A stretch of 64,000 bases of DNA from Demequina globuliformis (GTDB lineage: Bacteria; Actinomycetota; Actinomycetes; Actinomycetales; Demequinaceae), in NCBI RefSeq assembly GCF_000975155.1, contig NZ_BBRG01000001.1, positions 1,398,024 to 1,462,023 of the forward strand, given 5' to 3'. The notes under the pieces are model-generated. The model saw only the letters and a list, made by a program, of their open reading frames with translations, was not told where the DNA came from and did no database searches. Made by a program: the position numbers and the translations under genes. Numbering within the stretch: position 1 is the first letter of the stretch; every line of letters starts with the position of its first letter. Positions 1 through 7,602 of the stretch are shown here, in pieces.

Positions 1-426
1 GCCTCGGAGATCATTGCGCTCGCGGGTGTGGGGGCCGGGGGTCGCGGGGTCGATTCAGAGGACGCCGTTGAGGATGCGGAGGCCGCCGCGCGCGCGTTGG
101 CGCGGGCGACCGGCGGCGCAGTAGCGGTGTCGGGCCCTGTGGACCTCATCGTGGACGCTGATCGCACCGCAAGGATCGCGGGCGGACACATCCTGCTGAC
201 CCGCATCACGGGCGGCGGCTGCGCGTTGGGCGCGGTCATGGCGGCGTGTGTCGCCGTGCACCCAGAGCCGTTTGAGGCGGCCGCGGCTGCGAGCGACATT
301 TACGGCCAGGCGGCCGAACGTGCGGCGGTTGTGGCGGCCGGTCCCGGGGATTTCCGGACGCGGTTGCTCGACTCGCTGGCGTCCATCCCGGCCGCCCAGC
401 TGCGCGCGCAGGAGGCGGCCGCATGA
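1..426 (+). CDS. thiM: hydroxyethylthiazole kinase, C-terminal part (cut by window start)
   Basis: Open frame from base 1 reading ASEIIALAG then GGRGVDS, a ThiM hallmark (N-x-SE-I-x-AL...GVDS), followed by the ribokinase-like anion-hole segment TRITGGGCALGAV, with the catalytic Cys of the GGGC motif present. ThiM phosphorylates 4-methyl-5-(2-hydroxyethyl)thiazole in the thiamine salvage route; cytoplasmic. About 142 residues are visible of a family length near 265, so the N-terminal half lies outside the window. The stop overlaps the thiE start in an ATGA, so the two genes are probably translationally coupled. Any TPP riboswitch would be upstream of the window and cannot be judged. Confidence 0.93.
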   Translation, partial: ASEIIALAGVGAGGRGVDSEDAVEDAEAAARALARATGGAVAVSGPVDLIVDADRTARIAGGHILLTRITGGGCALGAVMAACVAVHPEPFEAAAAASDIYGQAAERAAVVAAGPGDFRTRLLDSLASIPAAQLRAQEAAA

Positions 427-1070
427 GCCTCGACCTGTCCGTCTACCTGGTGACCGACGTGGCCCAGTCCGCTGGCTGCGGGCGGGACATCGTCACGACG
501 GTGCGCGAGGCGGTCGACGGGGGAGTCACGACAGTCCAGATCCGCCGCAAGGACGCCCCCGCGCGCGCCATGCTGGGACTGACCCGATCCGTGGCAGACG
601 CCCTCCCTGATCACGTTGCGCTGGTGATCAACGACCGCGTCGACGTGGCGCTGGCCGCCCGGCGCAGCGGGATCAGGGTGGACGGTGTGCACCTGGGGCA
701 GCAAGACATTCCGGTGGCCATTGCCCGCACACTGCTGGGGGATGACTGCGTGATCGGGGTCTCCGCCTCCACCGAAGCACAGATCGCTGCCGCTGGCGCG
801 GACGGCGCGGATTACATCGGCATTGGCGCGGTGCGGGCCACCCAGTCCAAGGTGGATGCTCCGCCGCCGCTGGGCATCGCGCGGGCATGCGAGTTGGCGC
901 GTCTGTGCACAGTGCCGGCCGTTGCGATTGGGGGAGTGCGCGCGGACGACGTGGGGGACCTCCGCCGGGGTGGGTTCGCGGGTGCCGCGGTGGTGTCGTG
1001 GATTTGCGCGGCGCCAGATCCCCGCGCGGCTGCGTCAATGCTGTCGCGGGTGTGGGAGGCGGCAGCATGA
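423..1070 (+). CDS. thiE: thiamine-phosphate synthase
   Basis: Joins thiazole phosphate and HMP pyrophosphate to thiamine phosphate. The 215-residue length is normal for the TIM-barrel family. Visible signatures are VQIRRKDA (substrate-binding strand), LVINDRVDVAL, VHLGQQDIPV, GVSAST, DYIGIGAVRATQSK in place of the commoner GPVF-T-TK, and the phosphate-binding AIGGV near the C terminus. The start ATG is the one overlapping the thiM stop; the stop overlaps the next start in another ATGA. Middle gene of thiM-thiE-thiD/tenA. Sure of the family; the altered GAVRAT loop is a mild oddity. Confidence 0.93.
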   Translation: MSLDLSVYLVTDVAQSAGCGRDIVTTVREAVDGGVTTVQIRRKDAPARAMLGLTRSVADALPDHVALVINDRVDVALAARRSGIRVDGVHLGQQDIPVAIARTLLGDDCVIGVSASTEAQIAAAGADGADYIGIGAVRATQSKVDAPPPLGIARACELARLCTVPAVAIGGVRADDVGDLRRGGFAGAAVVSWICAAPDPRAAASMLSRVWEAAA

Positions 1071-2578
1071 CGGCCGGGCGCACGCGCATCCCGCGAGTGC
1101 TGTCCATCGCCGGTACCGACCCCACCGGGGGCGCGGGGATCCAGGCGGATCTGAAGTCGATTGCCGCGAACGGCGGCTATGGAATGGCTGCGGTCACGGC
1201 GCTTGTGGCGCAGAACACCCAGGGCGTGCGCGCCGTTCACGCACCGCCAGCGTCGTTTCTTGCCGCGCAGCTCGACGCGGTCAGCGATGACGTGGACATT
1301 GATGCCGTCAAGATCGGGATGTTGTTCGACACCGACGTCATTGACGTGGTCAGGGCCTGGCTCGAGCGCACCCGCCCTCCCGTGGTGGTGCTGGACCCCG
1401 TCATGGTCGCCACGAGTGGGGACCGCCTGTTGACGGCCGATGCCGAGGATGCCCTGCGTGCGCTGCTCCCACTTGCGGACCTGGTCACCCCGAACGTGCC
1501 GGAGCTCGCCGTGCTGGCGGGCGAGCCGCCCGCGCGCACGTGGGAGGCGCTGCTGGACCAGGCGGCGCGGCTTGCCTGTGACGCCGGCGTGAGCGTGCTT
1601 GCCAAGGGTGGCCATCTCGCGGGCGACGTGGTGCGCGATGCCCTGGTCCCGCCGTGTGAGCTTGAGCCCATCGTGTTCTCCTCTCCCCGGGTCGACACCA
1701 CCGCCACTCACGGCACGGGCTGTTCGCTGTCCTCGGCCGTGGCAACGCTGCGTGCCCGCACGGGCCGGTGGGATACGGCTGTAGCAGAGGCCAAGGAGTG
1801 GCTGACGCGGTCCTTGACCCAGGCATCGGCCCTCAAGGTGGGGCGCGGTCACGGACCTATCTCCCACTTTGCCGACCTGTGGGAGCGGGCCGATGCTCGC
1901 GTCAGTGACGCTCCGGCGCTCGCTCAGCAATGGTGGGACAGCACGCGGGATGTGCGCGAGGAGACCGACCGGTTGGACTTTGTGGTGCAGCTGGGCTCGG
2001 GGGAGCTCAACCGGGATGCGTTCGACTGGTACGTCGCGCAGGATGCGCTGTACTTGCGGGACTATTCGCGGGCGCTGTCGGCCGCTGCGGCGCTTGCCCC
2101 TACCGCGCGTGAGCAGGCGTTCTGGGCTCGAGGGGCGCACACGTGCGTGGCGATCGAGATTGAGCTGCATGGCAGTTATCTGCCGCCCGCAGAGCTGTTC
2201 GCCGCGGAGCCCTCGCCCGTGACGACTGCCTACACCGATCACCTGCTCGCGGCCGCCGCTCGCGGTGACTACGCGGTGCTGTGTGCCGCGATCTTGCCGT
2301 GCTACTGGGTGTATCACGACGTCGGCACCAGGCTTGCGGACCAACGCACCGCCGACCATCCCTACGGTGCCTGGCTGGATACGTACTCGGATGAGACGTT
2401 CGCGGAGGCCACCCGAGAAGCCGTGCGAATTGCGTCGCAGGCGGTTGCGGCGGCGGACGAGCGCACGCGGGTCGCGGCGGCGAGGGCCTTTGAGTTGTCG
2501 ACGCGGCACGAGCGGGACTTTTTCGCGGCCCCGTCGTCCTTGCTGGAGTGGAACAAAGTGGCCGCTACAGCCCCCTAA
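1067..2578 (+). CDS. thiD: bifunctional HMP(-P) kinase / thiaminase II fusion
   Basis: A 503-residue two-domain protein. Residues 1 to about 265 are ThiD (HMP and HMP-phosphate kinase): SIAGTDPTGGAGIQADLK at the N terminus, VLDPVMVATSGDRL, and the GTGCSLSSAVA anion hole. Residues from about 285 are TenA: WYVAQDALYLRDY carries the substrate Asp, LPCYWVYHDVG the catalytic Cys, RHERDFF the late Glu region. TenA salvages HMP by hydrolysing aminopyrimidine from degraded thiamine, so both domains feed the same step. The start is the ATG in the thiE stop (ATGA); longer upstream readings run into thiE. The linker contains a copy of the GGGCCGATGC word (1887-1896), and the stop codon lies inside repeat copy A. 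Confidence 0.93.
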   Translation: MTAGRTRIPRVLSIAGTDPTGGAGIQADLKSIAANGGYGMAAVTALVAQNTQGVRAVHAPPASFLAAQLDAVSDDVDIDAVKIGMLFDTDVIDVVRAWLERTRPPVVVLDPVMVATSGDRLLTADAEDALRALLPLADLVTPNVPELAVLAGEPPARTWEALLDQAARLACDAGVSVLAKGGHLAGDVVRDALVPPCELEPIVFSSPRVDTTATHGTGCSLSSAVATLRARTGRWDTAVAEAKEWLTRSLTQASALKVGRGHGPISHFADLWERADARVSDAPALAQQWWDSTRDVREETDRLDFVVQLGSGELNRDAFDWYVAQDALYLRDYSRALSAAAALAPTAREQAFWARGAHTCVAIEIELHGSYLPPAELFAAEPSPVTTAYTDHLLAAAARGDYAVLCAAILPCYWVYHDVGTRLADQRTADHPYGAWLDTYSDETFAEATREAVRIASQAVAAADERTRVAAARAFELSTRHERDFFAAPSSLLEWNKVAATAP

Positions 2579-2640
2579 AACACCCGAATGGCTCCATTTG
2601 GCTGTTTTAGGGGTGCATGGCAGGCCCTTTGTGCCACTCC
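2572..2640 (+). repeat. dispersed 3'-end palindromic repeat, copy A
   Basis: Hairpin 2572-2613 with about 20-bp arms (CCCCTAAAACA... / ...TGTTTTAGGGG), two mismatches and a CT centre inside AATGGCTCCATT, then a tail ending GTGCCACTCC. The thiD/tenA stop codon TAA is part of the left arm. Convergent genes lie on either side (thiD/tenA and ltrA), so it may serve as a terminator, although no T-run follows. Related copies are near 4791, 41473, 57895 and 58371. Confidence 0.85.
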
Positions 2641-2650
2641 AGGAGCGGCG

Positions 2651-3850
2651 CTATGCCTCGCCGTGGTCCGATGAATCCACGGCCGAGGCCTCGCGGTGCC
2701 GGGCCGACGGGGTGATCCACCCCACCGTGCTCAGCACGGCGACCGTCAGGATGATCGCGACCGTGGCGTCGACCTGCGGCAGCCACCACGCGGCCACGAC
2801 AAAGAACGCTGCCGTGCCCGCGAGCCACTGCCACGTTCCACCGGCCACGCGCATCAGCACCGCGCAGGTCCCGGCAAACACTGCGGCGCCCACCGCGAGG
2901 AACACCGACGCCCCGCCGGAGGCCTGCTCCTCCTCGAGGGCCACGACCGCCTCCTCGATGCCGGCCGCGACCAGGATGATGCCCATGATCAACGGCAAGT
3001 GCAGGTAGGAGTAGACATCGCGCGCGAGGTCGGGTTTGCGGTCAGCAGGGGCGTCGTCGAGTGCGTCCTCGAGCGCCGGCCCTACCGCCTTGAAGTACGG
3101 CCACCACAGCGAGATCGCGACCAAGACACCGAGCAGGCCAATGCCCAACAGCTCGCCACTGAAATCCAACTTAGCGGCCGTGATGCCGACCGCGAGCACG
3201 GACTCGCCCAGCGCCAAGATCACGACCAGGTCGAACCGCTCCGCGAAGTGCTGTCCTGAGGAGACCTTCCATCCCGGGCCACGCACGGACAGGAGCCACG
3301 TCGCGACTACCTCGAGCACCACGGTGGCGCCCCACCAGTACAGGCGCTGCTCAGGTGCCTGGAGCGCGCCAACGATCAGCGTCACGGCCGCGGGCACCCA
3401 CGCCGCCGTCGACAGCCACACTTGCCGCTGCAGTTGGTCGTCGCCGCGCACTCCGTGCAGGTACACCGCCGTGTGGACGGCGCGGACCAGCGTGTAGAGC
3501 ACCGCGAAGGCGACCGGTGCCACCGCGCCGCCCTCCGCATCCCAGATGCCTTGGATGGTGAGCGCAATGCCGAACGTGGCCACCATCGCGACAATGAATC
3601 CCGCGAGCGGCAGCCCGCGATCCGCGCGCATGACGTTCCCCAGCCACGCCCACGTCACCCACACCCACCACAGGATGGCGAGCATGACGAGCCCCTCTGC
3701 GGTCGCGCGCAGCGTGTGCTCCTGTGCGATCCAGGTAGTGACCTGGATGAACGCGAACACGTACACCAGGTCGAACAGGAGCTCCATGGTCGTGACGCGG
3801 TGGTTCTCGTCGGTCCGGTGCGCGCCCAGGCTCCAGCGGGGGGTTCTCAT
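2651..3850 (-). CDS. ltrA: low temperature requirement protein A family membrane protein
   Basis: A 399-residue polytopic membrane protein. The N-terminal segment TTMELLFDLVYVFAFIQVT is the recognisable LtrA signature, followed by about ten to twelve hydrophobic helices (for example LVMLAILWWVWVTWAWLG and FIVAMVATFGIALTIQGI) and HFAERFDLVVILALGESVLAVG, a second conserved LtrA segment. The name comes from a Listeria mutant unable to grow in the cold; the biochemical role is unknown. Transcribed alone, convergent with thiD/tenA. A weak purine-rich site (AGGAG) lies about 11 nt upstream of the ATG. Confidence 0.85.
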   Translation of the reverse strand: MRTPRWSLGAHRTDENHRVTTMELLFDLVYVFAFIQVTTWIAQEHTLRATAEGLVMLAILWWVWVTWAWLGNVMRADRGLPLAGFIVAMVATFGIALTIQGIWDAEGGAVAPVAFAVLYTLVRAVHTAVYLHGVRGDDQLQRQVWLSTAAWVPAAVTLIVGALQAPEQRLYWWGATVVLEVVATWLLSVRGPGWKVSSGQHFAERFDLVVILALGESVLAVGITAAKLDFSGELLGIGLLGVLVAISLWWPYFKAVGPALEDALDDAPADRKPDLARDVYSYLHLPLIMGIILVAAGIEEAVVALEEEQASGGASVFLAVGAAVFAGTCAVLMRVAGGTWQWLAGTAAFFVVAAWWLPQVDATVAIILTVAVLSTVGWITPSARHREASAVDSSDHGEA

Positions 3851-3908
3851 GGAGCGATTGTCTCCTGCACGAGCCGTCCGGGACGTGGGCGCGCCGCACG
3901 AGGTCGCC

Positions 3909-3914
3909 TAGGCT
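3909..3914 (+). promoter_or_regulatory. -10 box of rlmA, leaderless
   Basis: TAGGCT ends 7 nt before the ATG at 3922, so transcription is predicted to start at or within a base of the start codon. No Shine-Dalgarno sequence is present. Confidence 0.5.
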
Positions 3915-3921
3915 CGCTGGC

Positions 3922-4779
3922 ATGAGTGAGTGGACGCCGCGCGTGATGAGGGCCCTTGCGTGCCCGGTGTGCGGCACAGGTGTGCAGTGGGCCGATGCCT
4001 CGTTGACGTGCGCTGCCGGGCACCGGTTTGACCGCGCTCGCCAGGGGTACGTCACGTTGAGGGCCGGGCATGGGCGGTCCCTCAATGCTGACACGGCTGA
4101 GATGGTGGCGGCGCGTGAGCGTCTGCAAAGCGATGGCTGGTACGCCCCGGTGGCACAGGCGGTCGCGGAGGCCGTCGGTAGTGCCGCGCGGGCAGCGGAA
4201 GCTGGGCTGCTGCTGGACCTTGCCGGCGGCACGGGGTACTACGCGGCGGCCGCCCTGGACGCGCCGGAGCTGCGGTCGTGGGACGGAATCTGCATGGACC
4301 TGTCCACCCCCGCGCTCAAGCGTGCGGCGCGCGCGCATGGCAGGTGCGTGGCCGTGGGCGCCGATGCCCTCCGGCCGCTGCCGCTGGTCGATGGCGAGGT
4401 GGACGTGGTCCTGTCGGTGTTCGGGCCGCGGGTGCCGAGCGAAATTGCCCGCGTGGTGCGTCCCGGTGGTGCGCTGGTGGTCGTGACGCCCTTGCCGCAG
4501 CATCTCGCCGAACTCGTGGACGCCGTCGACGGTGTCCACATCCACGAGGGCAAGTCGGAGCGTCTCGCCGCGCAGTTTCCCGGGTGGGCCAGCGGTGGCC
4601 GCGTGGACGTTGTCCAACGGCTCGAGCTCACCGCGCAGGCAGCGCACGATGCTCTCGCGATGGGACCCAACGCGCACCATGTGCCTAGCGGGGATCTCGC
4701 AGCGTTGGGCGACCGGGAAGCCACACTAGCGGTGCGGGTGGAGACGCTGACCGCCCCTGCCGCCCCCGTCGCCCCCTAA
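3922..4779 (+). CDS. rlmA: putative 23S rRNA (guanine-N1) methyltransferase, RlmA family
   Basis: A 285-residue protein with an N-terminal zinc ribbon (Cys14, Cys17, Cys30, His34 in a C-x2-C...C-x3-H arrangement) followed by the RlmA box RQGYVTL and a SAM-binding fold (LLDLAGGTGYYAAAAL), then VLSVFGPR and RVVRPGGALVVVTP. Family members methylate N1 of G745 or G748 in 23S rRNA; the G748 form affects tylosin sensitivity. Which base is modified here cannot be told. The C terminus ends in a low-complexity TAPAAPVAP just before repeat copy B, so the last residues may derive from that repeat. Confidence 0.85.
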   Translation: MSEWTPRVMRALACPVCGTGVQWADASLTCAAGHRFDRARQGYVTLRAGHGRSLNADTAEMVAARERLQSDGWYAPVAQAVAEAVGSAARAAEAGLLLDLAGGTGYYAAAALDAPELRSWDGICMDLSTPALKRAARAHGRCVAVGADALRPLPLVDGEVDVVLSVFGPRVPSEIARVVRPGGALVVVTPLPQHLAELVDAVDGVHIHEGKSERLAAQFPGWASGGRVDVVQRLELTAQAAHDALAMGPNAHHVPSGDLAALGDREATLAVRVETLTAPAAPVAP

Positions 4780-4790
4780 CCCACCCACCC

Positions 4791-4850
4791 GCCAAATGGC
4801 TCCATTTGGCTGTTTTGGCGGCCTATAACAGCCATTTTGTGCCACTTCAG
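4791..4850 (+). repeat. dispersed 3'-end palindromic repeat, copy B
   Basis: Contains the full 20-bp palindrome GCCAAATGGCTCCATTTGGC (4791-4810, 9-bp arms around CT), then TGTTTTGGCGG and the tail GTGCCACTTCAG. It begins 11 nt after the rlmA stop codon in the rlmA sense direction. A C-rich stretch follows the stop just as in copy A. Confidence 0.85.
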
Positions 4851-4931
4851 GGGAGTTGAGTGAGCGGCCAGCCGCGGCATCGGCCCGCTGCAGACCCGGC
4901 CTCGCGGCGCATCGCAGGCCAGTGCCAGGTA

Positions 4932-4959
4932 TTTACGCAACGCCTGAGTTCTTTATACT
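4932..4959 (+). promoter_or_regulatory. promoter of the siderophore-interacting protein gene, leaderless
   Basis: TTTACG (4932-4937) and TATACT (4954-4959) are 16 bp apart. The -10 box ends 7 nt before the ATG at 4967, predicting a leaderless mRNA. This is the best sigma-70-like promoter in the window. No convincing DtxR/IdeR palindrome overlaps it. Confidence 0.6.
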
Positions 4960-4966
4960 GGCCGTG

Positions 4967-5737
4967 ATGACTACTCCGGCCCGTCCCCCTCGCCCCGTCC
5001 GCACTGTCTCCGTGGTCCGCACCGAGCGCCTCTCACCCGCAATGGTGCGCGTGGTGCTCGGCGGAGACGTCCTCGCCGAGCTCCCGGACCTGACCCTCAC
5101 CGACCACTACGTGAAGCTCAAGTTCGGCGACGTGACGCGCACGTACACCGTCCGCTGGTTCGACCGCGAGGCGCGCGAGATCGCGATCGACTTCGTCATC
5201 CACGGCGACGAAGGCCTGGCGGGCCCCTGGGCTGCGGGGGCGCAGCCAGGCGACGAGATCAGCTTCGTGGGCCCAGGCGGAGGGTGGGCACCGCGTGCCG
5301 ATGCCGACATTCACCTTCTTGTGGGCGATGAGTCCGCGCTCCCCGCCGTGGCGGCCGCGCTCGACGCCTTGCCAGTGGGCGCGCGTGCCGAGGTTTTCCT
5401 CGAGGTGGGTTCCGCCGCCGACCAGCAGCACTTGCGCCTCACGGACGCTACCCAGGTGCACTGGATTCGACGCGATGAGCACGGCATGGGCTACGGAGAG
5501 GCGCTGACGTACGCGGTCCAGACCGCGACCCTACCCACGGGAGACATCGAGGCGTTTGTGCACGGCAACGCCGACATGATCAAGCCGCTGCGTCACCACC
5601 TCTTCAATGAGATGGGCGTGCCGCGCGAGCACGTCTCGATCTCCGGGTACTGGCGCACGGGCCTCAACGAGGATGGCTGGCAGTCCTCGAAGCACGAGTT
5701 TGTCGCGCAAATGGAAGCCGAGCAGGACGGGCTCTAG
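4967..5737 (+). CDS. siderophore-interacting FAD-binding protein
   Basis: A 256-residue ferric-siderophore reductase of the ViuB/Sip family, which uses NAD(P)H or ferredoxin electrons to release iron from siderophores in the cytoplasm. An N-terminal FAD barrel carries DHYVKLKFG and YTVRWFD (R-x-Y-T-like FAD motif), then IDFVIHGDEGLAGPWAAGAQPGDEISFVGPGG, and a C-terminal NAD domain has LVGDESALPAVAAAL and the closing GYWRTGLNEDGW, all family-typical. The start was set at the ATG behind the TATACT promoter; a GTG three bases upstream is equally possible. It probably works with the siderophore importer at 27.3-31.1 kb. Confidence 0.92.
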   Translation: MTTPARPPRPVRTVSVVRTERLSPAMVRVVLGGDVLAELPDLTLTDHYVKLKFGDVTRTYTVRWFDREAREIAIDFVIHGDEGLAGPWAAGAQPGDEISFVGPGGGWAPRADADIHLLVGDESALPAVAAALDALPVGARAEVFLEVGSAADQQHLRLTDATQVHWIRRDEHGMGYGEALTYAVQTATLPTGDIEAFVHGNADMIKPLRHHLFNEMGVPREHVSISGYWRTGLNEDGWQSSKHEFVAQMEAEQDGL

Positions 5738-5778
5738 GCTCCGCAGCCGGGGAACTCGGCCAGGAGGCAAGGCGTTGC

Positions 5779-6528
5779 TTGGTTGTGACTGACGAGAGTG
5801 TGCCCGAACCCTCCGTAGGCGAACTGGAGCGTGCACGCGATCTGCGTCGCGACCTGTCGCGACTGATGATGGAGTACCGCTTCGCGGTTGACGAGGTGCT
5901 CACCAAGGTCACCATCTTGCGCGAGGAGTTCTTGCACCTTCACCGGTATAACCCCATTGAGCACGTGAGTTCGCGAGTGAAGTCCGCGCCCAGCATTGTC
6001 GCGAAGATGGCGCGCAAGGCGGTCGCGCCGGACGCTGACGCCATTCGCGCAGCTATTACGGACATTGCGGGGGTGAGGATTACCTGCAGCTTTATTGAGG
6101 ACACGTACCGGGTTCTCGAGACGTTGGTGAGTCAAGATGACGTCCGGGTGATGCAGATCAAGGACTACATCGCTCACCCCAAGCCCAACGGCTACAAGTC
6201 GATCCACGCCATCATCGAGATCCCCGTGTTCCTGTCGACGGGGGCGGTGCAGGTTCCCGTCGAGCTCCAAATCCGCACCATCGCGATGGACTTCTGGGCG
6301 TCGCTGGAGCACAAGATTCACTACAAGTTTGATGGCGAGGTGCCCGATCATCTCGCGGAGAGCCTCTCAGATGCGGCCGTGATCGCCGAGCGCCTGGACG
6401 TCCGCATGGAAGAACTGCACCGCGAGGTCCACGGCACGGCGGGCGTGCGCGAAGAGTCCCCGTCGGACGCCCTCGACGATGCCGTCCTTGCGCAGCTGTG
6501 GAAGCAGCTCAACGCGCGCCAGGCCTAG
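5779..6528 (+). CDS. small alarmone synthetase (RelA/SpoT-domain GTP pyrophosphokinase)
   Basis: A 249-residue stand-alone synthetase without HD hydrolase, TGS or ACT domains, like RelQ/YjbM. It makes (p)ppGpp from ATP and GTP or GDP. Key segments: GVRITCSFIED (about 98-108), HPKPNGYKSIH (133-143, substrate loop), VELQIRT (161-167) and WASLEHKIHYK (173-183). The start is a TTG at 5779: AGGAGG at 5762-5767 lies 11 nt before it, and the next in-frame start, GTG 5785, would be 17 nt away. Lies 41 bp after the siderophore-interacting protein gene and may be cotranscribed. Confidence 0.88.
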   Translation: MVVTDESVPEPSVGELERARDLRRDLSRLMMEYRFAVDEVLTKVTILREEFLHLHRYNPIEHVSSRVKSAPSIVAKMARKAVAPDADAIRAAITDIAGVRITCSFIEDTYRVLETLVSQDDVRVMQIKDYIAHPKPNGYKSIHAIIEIPVFLSTGAVQVPVELQIRTIAMDFWASLEHKIHYKFDGEVPDHLAESLSDAAVIAERLDVRMEELHREVHGTAGVREESPSDALDDAVLAQLWKQLNARQA

Positions 6529-6588
6529 GCGGCCTGCGCACAGCTGGGCACGGGCCGATGCTTGGACTCAGTAGCGCTCGGTGCCCGC

Positions 6589-7443
6589 CTACATTTCCTC
6601 GTGGGTCGTGGGGTCGCCGTCGAAGAGACGGCCGTCCGCGCGGGTGAGCGCGTTGATGGCACCCATCTCTATGCCGGTGAGCTCGAAGCCGAATACGTCG
6701 AGGTTCTCCACCTGGCGCGACGGCGTCGCGGACTTGGGCAGCGGCACGTTGCCCAACTGCACCTGCCAGCGCAGCACAACCTGTGCGGGGGTGACGCCGT
6801 GGGACCGCGCGGCCGCGACCACGGCAGGCTCTGAGTACGGCGCCTCGCGCTTACCCAGGGGGCTCCACGACTGGGTCAGGATTCCGCGGTCCGCGTTCGC
6901 GGCGCGCATGGCCTCCTGGTTGAAGTAGGGGTGCAGTTCGATCTGGTTGATCGCAGGCGTGACGCCCGAGTCGTCCACAATCTGCGTGAGGTGGTCGGCG
7001 GTGAAATTGGAGACGCCAATGGTACGCACGTAGTCGCGCTTGCGTGCCTCGATGAGCCCGCGCCAGGCCTCGCGGAACTTGCCGGTGACGGGGTTGGGCC
7101 AGTGGATCAGCACAACGTCGAGCGTGCCGAGCTGCATCTTGTCGAAGGACTCCTCGATGGAGCGTACGGCCGCGTCCGTCTCGTGGTGGCGTCCTGGCAG
7201 CTTGGTTTGCACGGTGATGTCCTCGCGAGGGGTGCCCGTGTCCTCAATAAACCCGCGGATGGCCTCGCCGACCTCGACCTCGTTGCCGTAGTTCACGGCG
7301 GAATCGATGAGCCGGTAGCCGTTGTCGAGTGCGGCGCGCACCGCGGTCACGCACTCGTCGCCCTTGAGGGGGTAGGTGCCGAACCCCAGCGCGGGGATCG
7401 AGTAGCCGTCGTTCAGGGTGTGGGAAGGAATCGCATCAACCAT
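6589..7443 (-). CDS. aldo/keto reductase (2,5-diketo-D-gluconate reductase type)
   Basis: A 284-residue NADPH-dependent oxidoreductase. The catalytic tetrad is complete: Asp47 and Tyr52 (LIDSAVNYGNE), Lys81 (TKLPG) and His114 (LIHWPNP). Further family marks are VGEAIRGF, TIGVSNF, NQIELHPYF and the C-terminal PLPKSATPSRQVENL coenzyme segment. Substrate unknown. Convergent with the alarmone synthetase gene. A TAGCGT box ends 6 nt before the ATG, while GGAGGA directly abuts it. Confidence 0.92.
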   Translation of the reverse strand: MVDAIPSHTLNDGYSIPALGFGTYPLKGDECVTAVRAALDNGYRLIDSAVNYGNEVEVGEAIRGFIEDTGTPREDITVQTKLPGRHHETDAAVRSIEESFDKMQLGTLDVVLIHWPNPVTGKFREAWRGLIEARKRDYVRTIGVSNFTADHLTQIVDDSGVTPAINQIELHPYFNQEAMRAANADRGILTQSWSPLGKREAPYSEPAVVAAARSHGVTPAQVVLRWQVQLGNVPLPKSATPSRQVENLDVFGFELTGIEMGAINALTRADGRLFDGDPTTHEEM

Positions 7444-7449
7444 TCCTCC

Positions 7450-7455
7450 ACGCTA
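7450..7455 (-). promoter_or_regulatory. -10 box of the aldo/keto reductase gene
   Basis: TAGCGT on the minus strand, 6 nt before the ATG; predicts a leaderless or near-leaderless transcript. Confidence 0.4.
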
Positions 7456-7478
7456 CGCCTGCGAGCGACGCGTGAAAA

Positions 7479-7517
7479 GGCCGGCCCGGACTCCTGCCAT
7501 CGGAGGCCGGACCGGCC
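7479..7517 (-). terminator. rho-independent terminator of the CotH gene
   Basis: Sixteen-base arms (7479-7494 and 7502-7517, two mismatches) around a 7-nt loop, followed on the minus strand by TTTTCACGCG. Correctly placed 86 bases after the CotH stop codon. Confidence 0.75.
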
Positions 7518-7602
7518 AGGTTTCCCCACGGGCCGCACACTGCCGGCGAGGAACTGCGCTTCGTGGCCAACGGATGCGAGGACGCTGGCCACAAAGAGAG
7601 AG

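Noticed and set aside
812-2509. A 565-residue minus-strand frame opposite thiE and thiD/tenA
   Set aside because: Arg/His/Gly-rich shadow of high-GC coding DNA; no motif, and both thi genes are certain.
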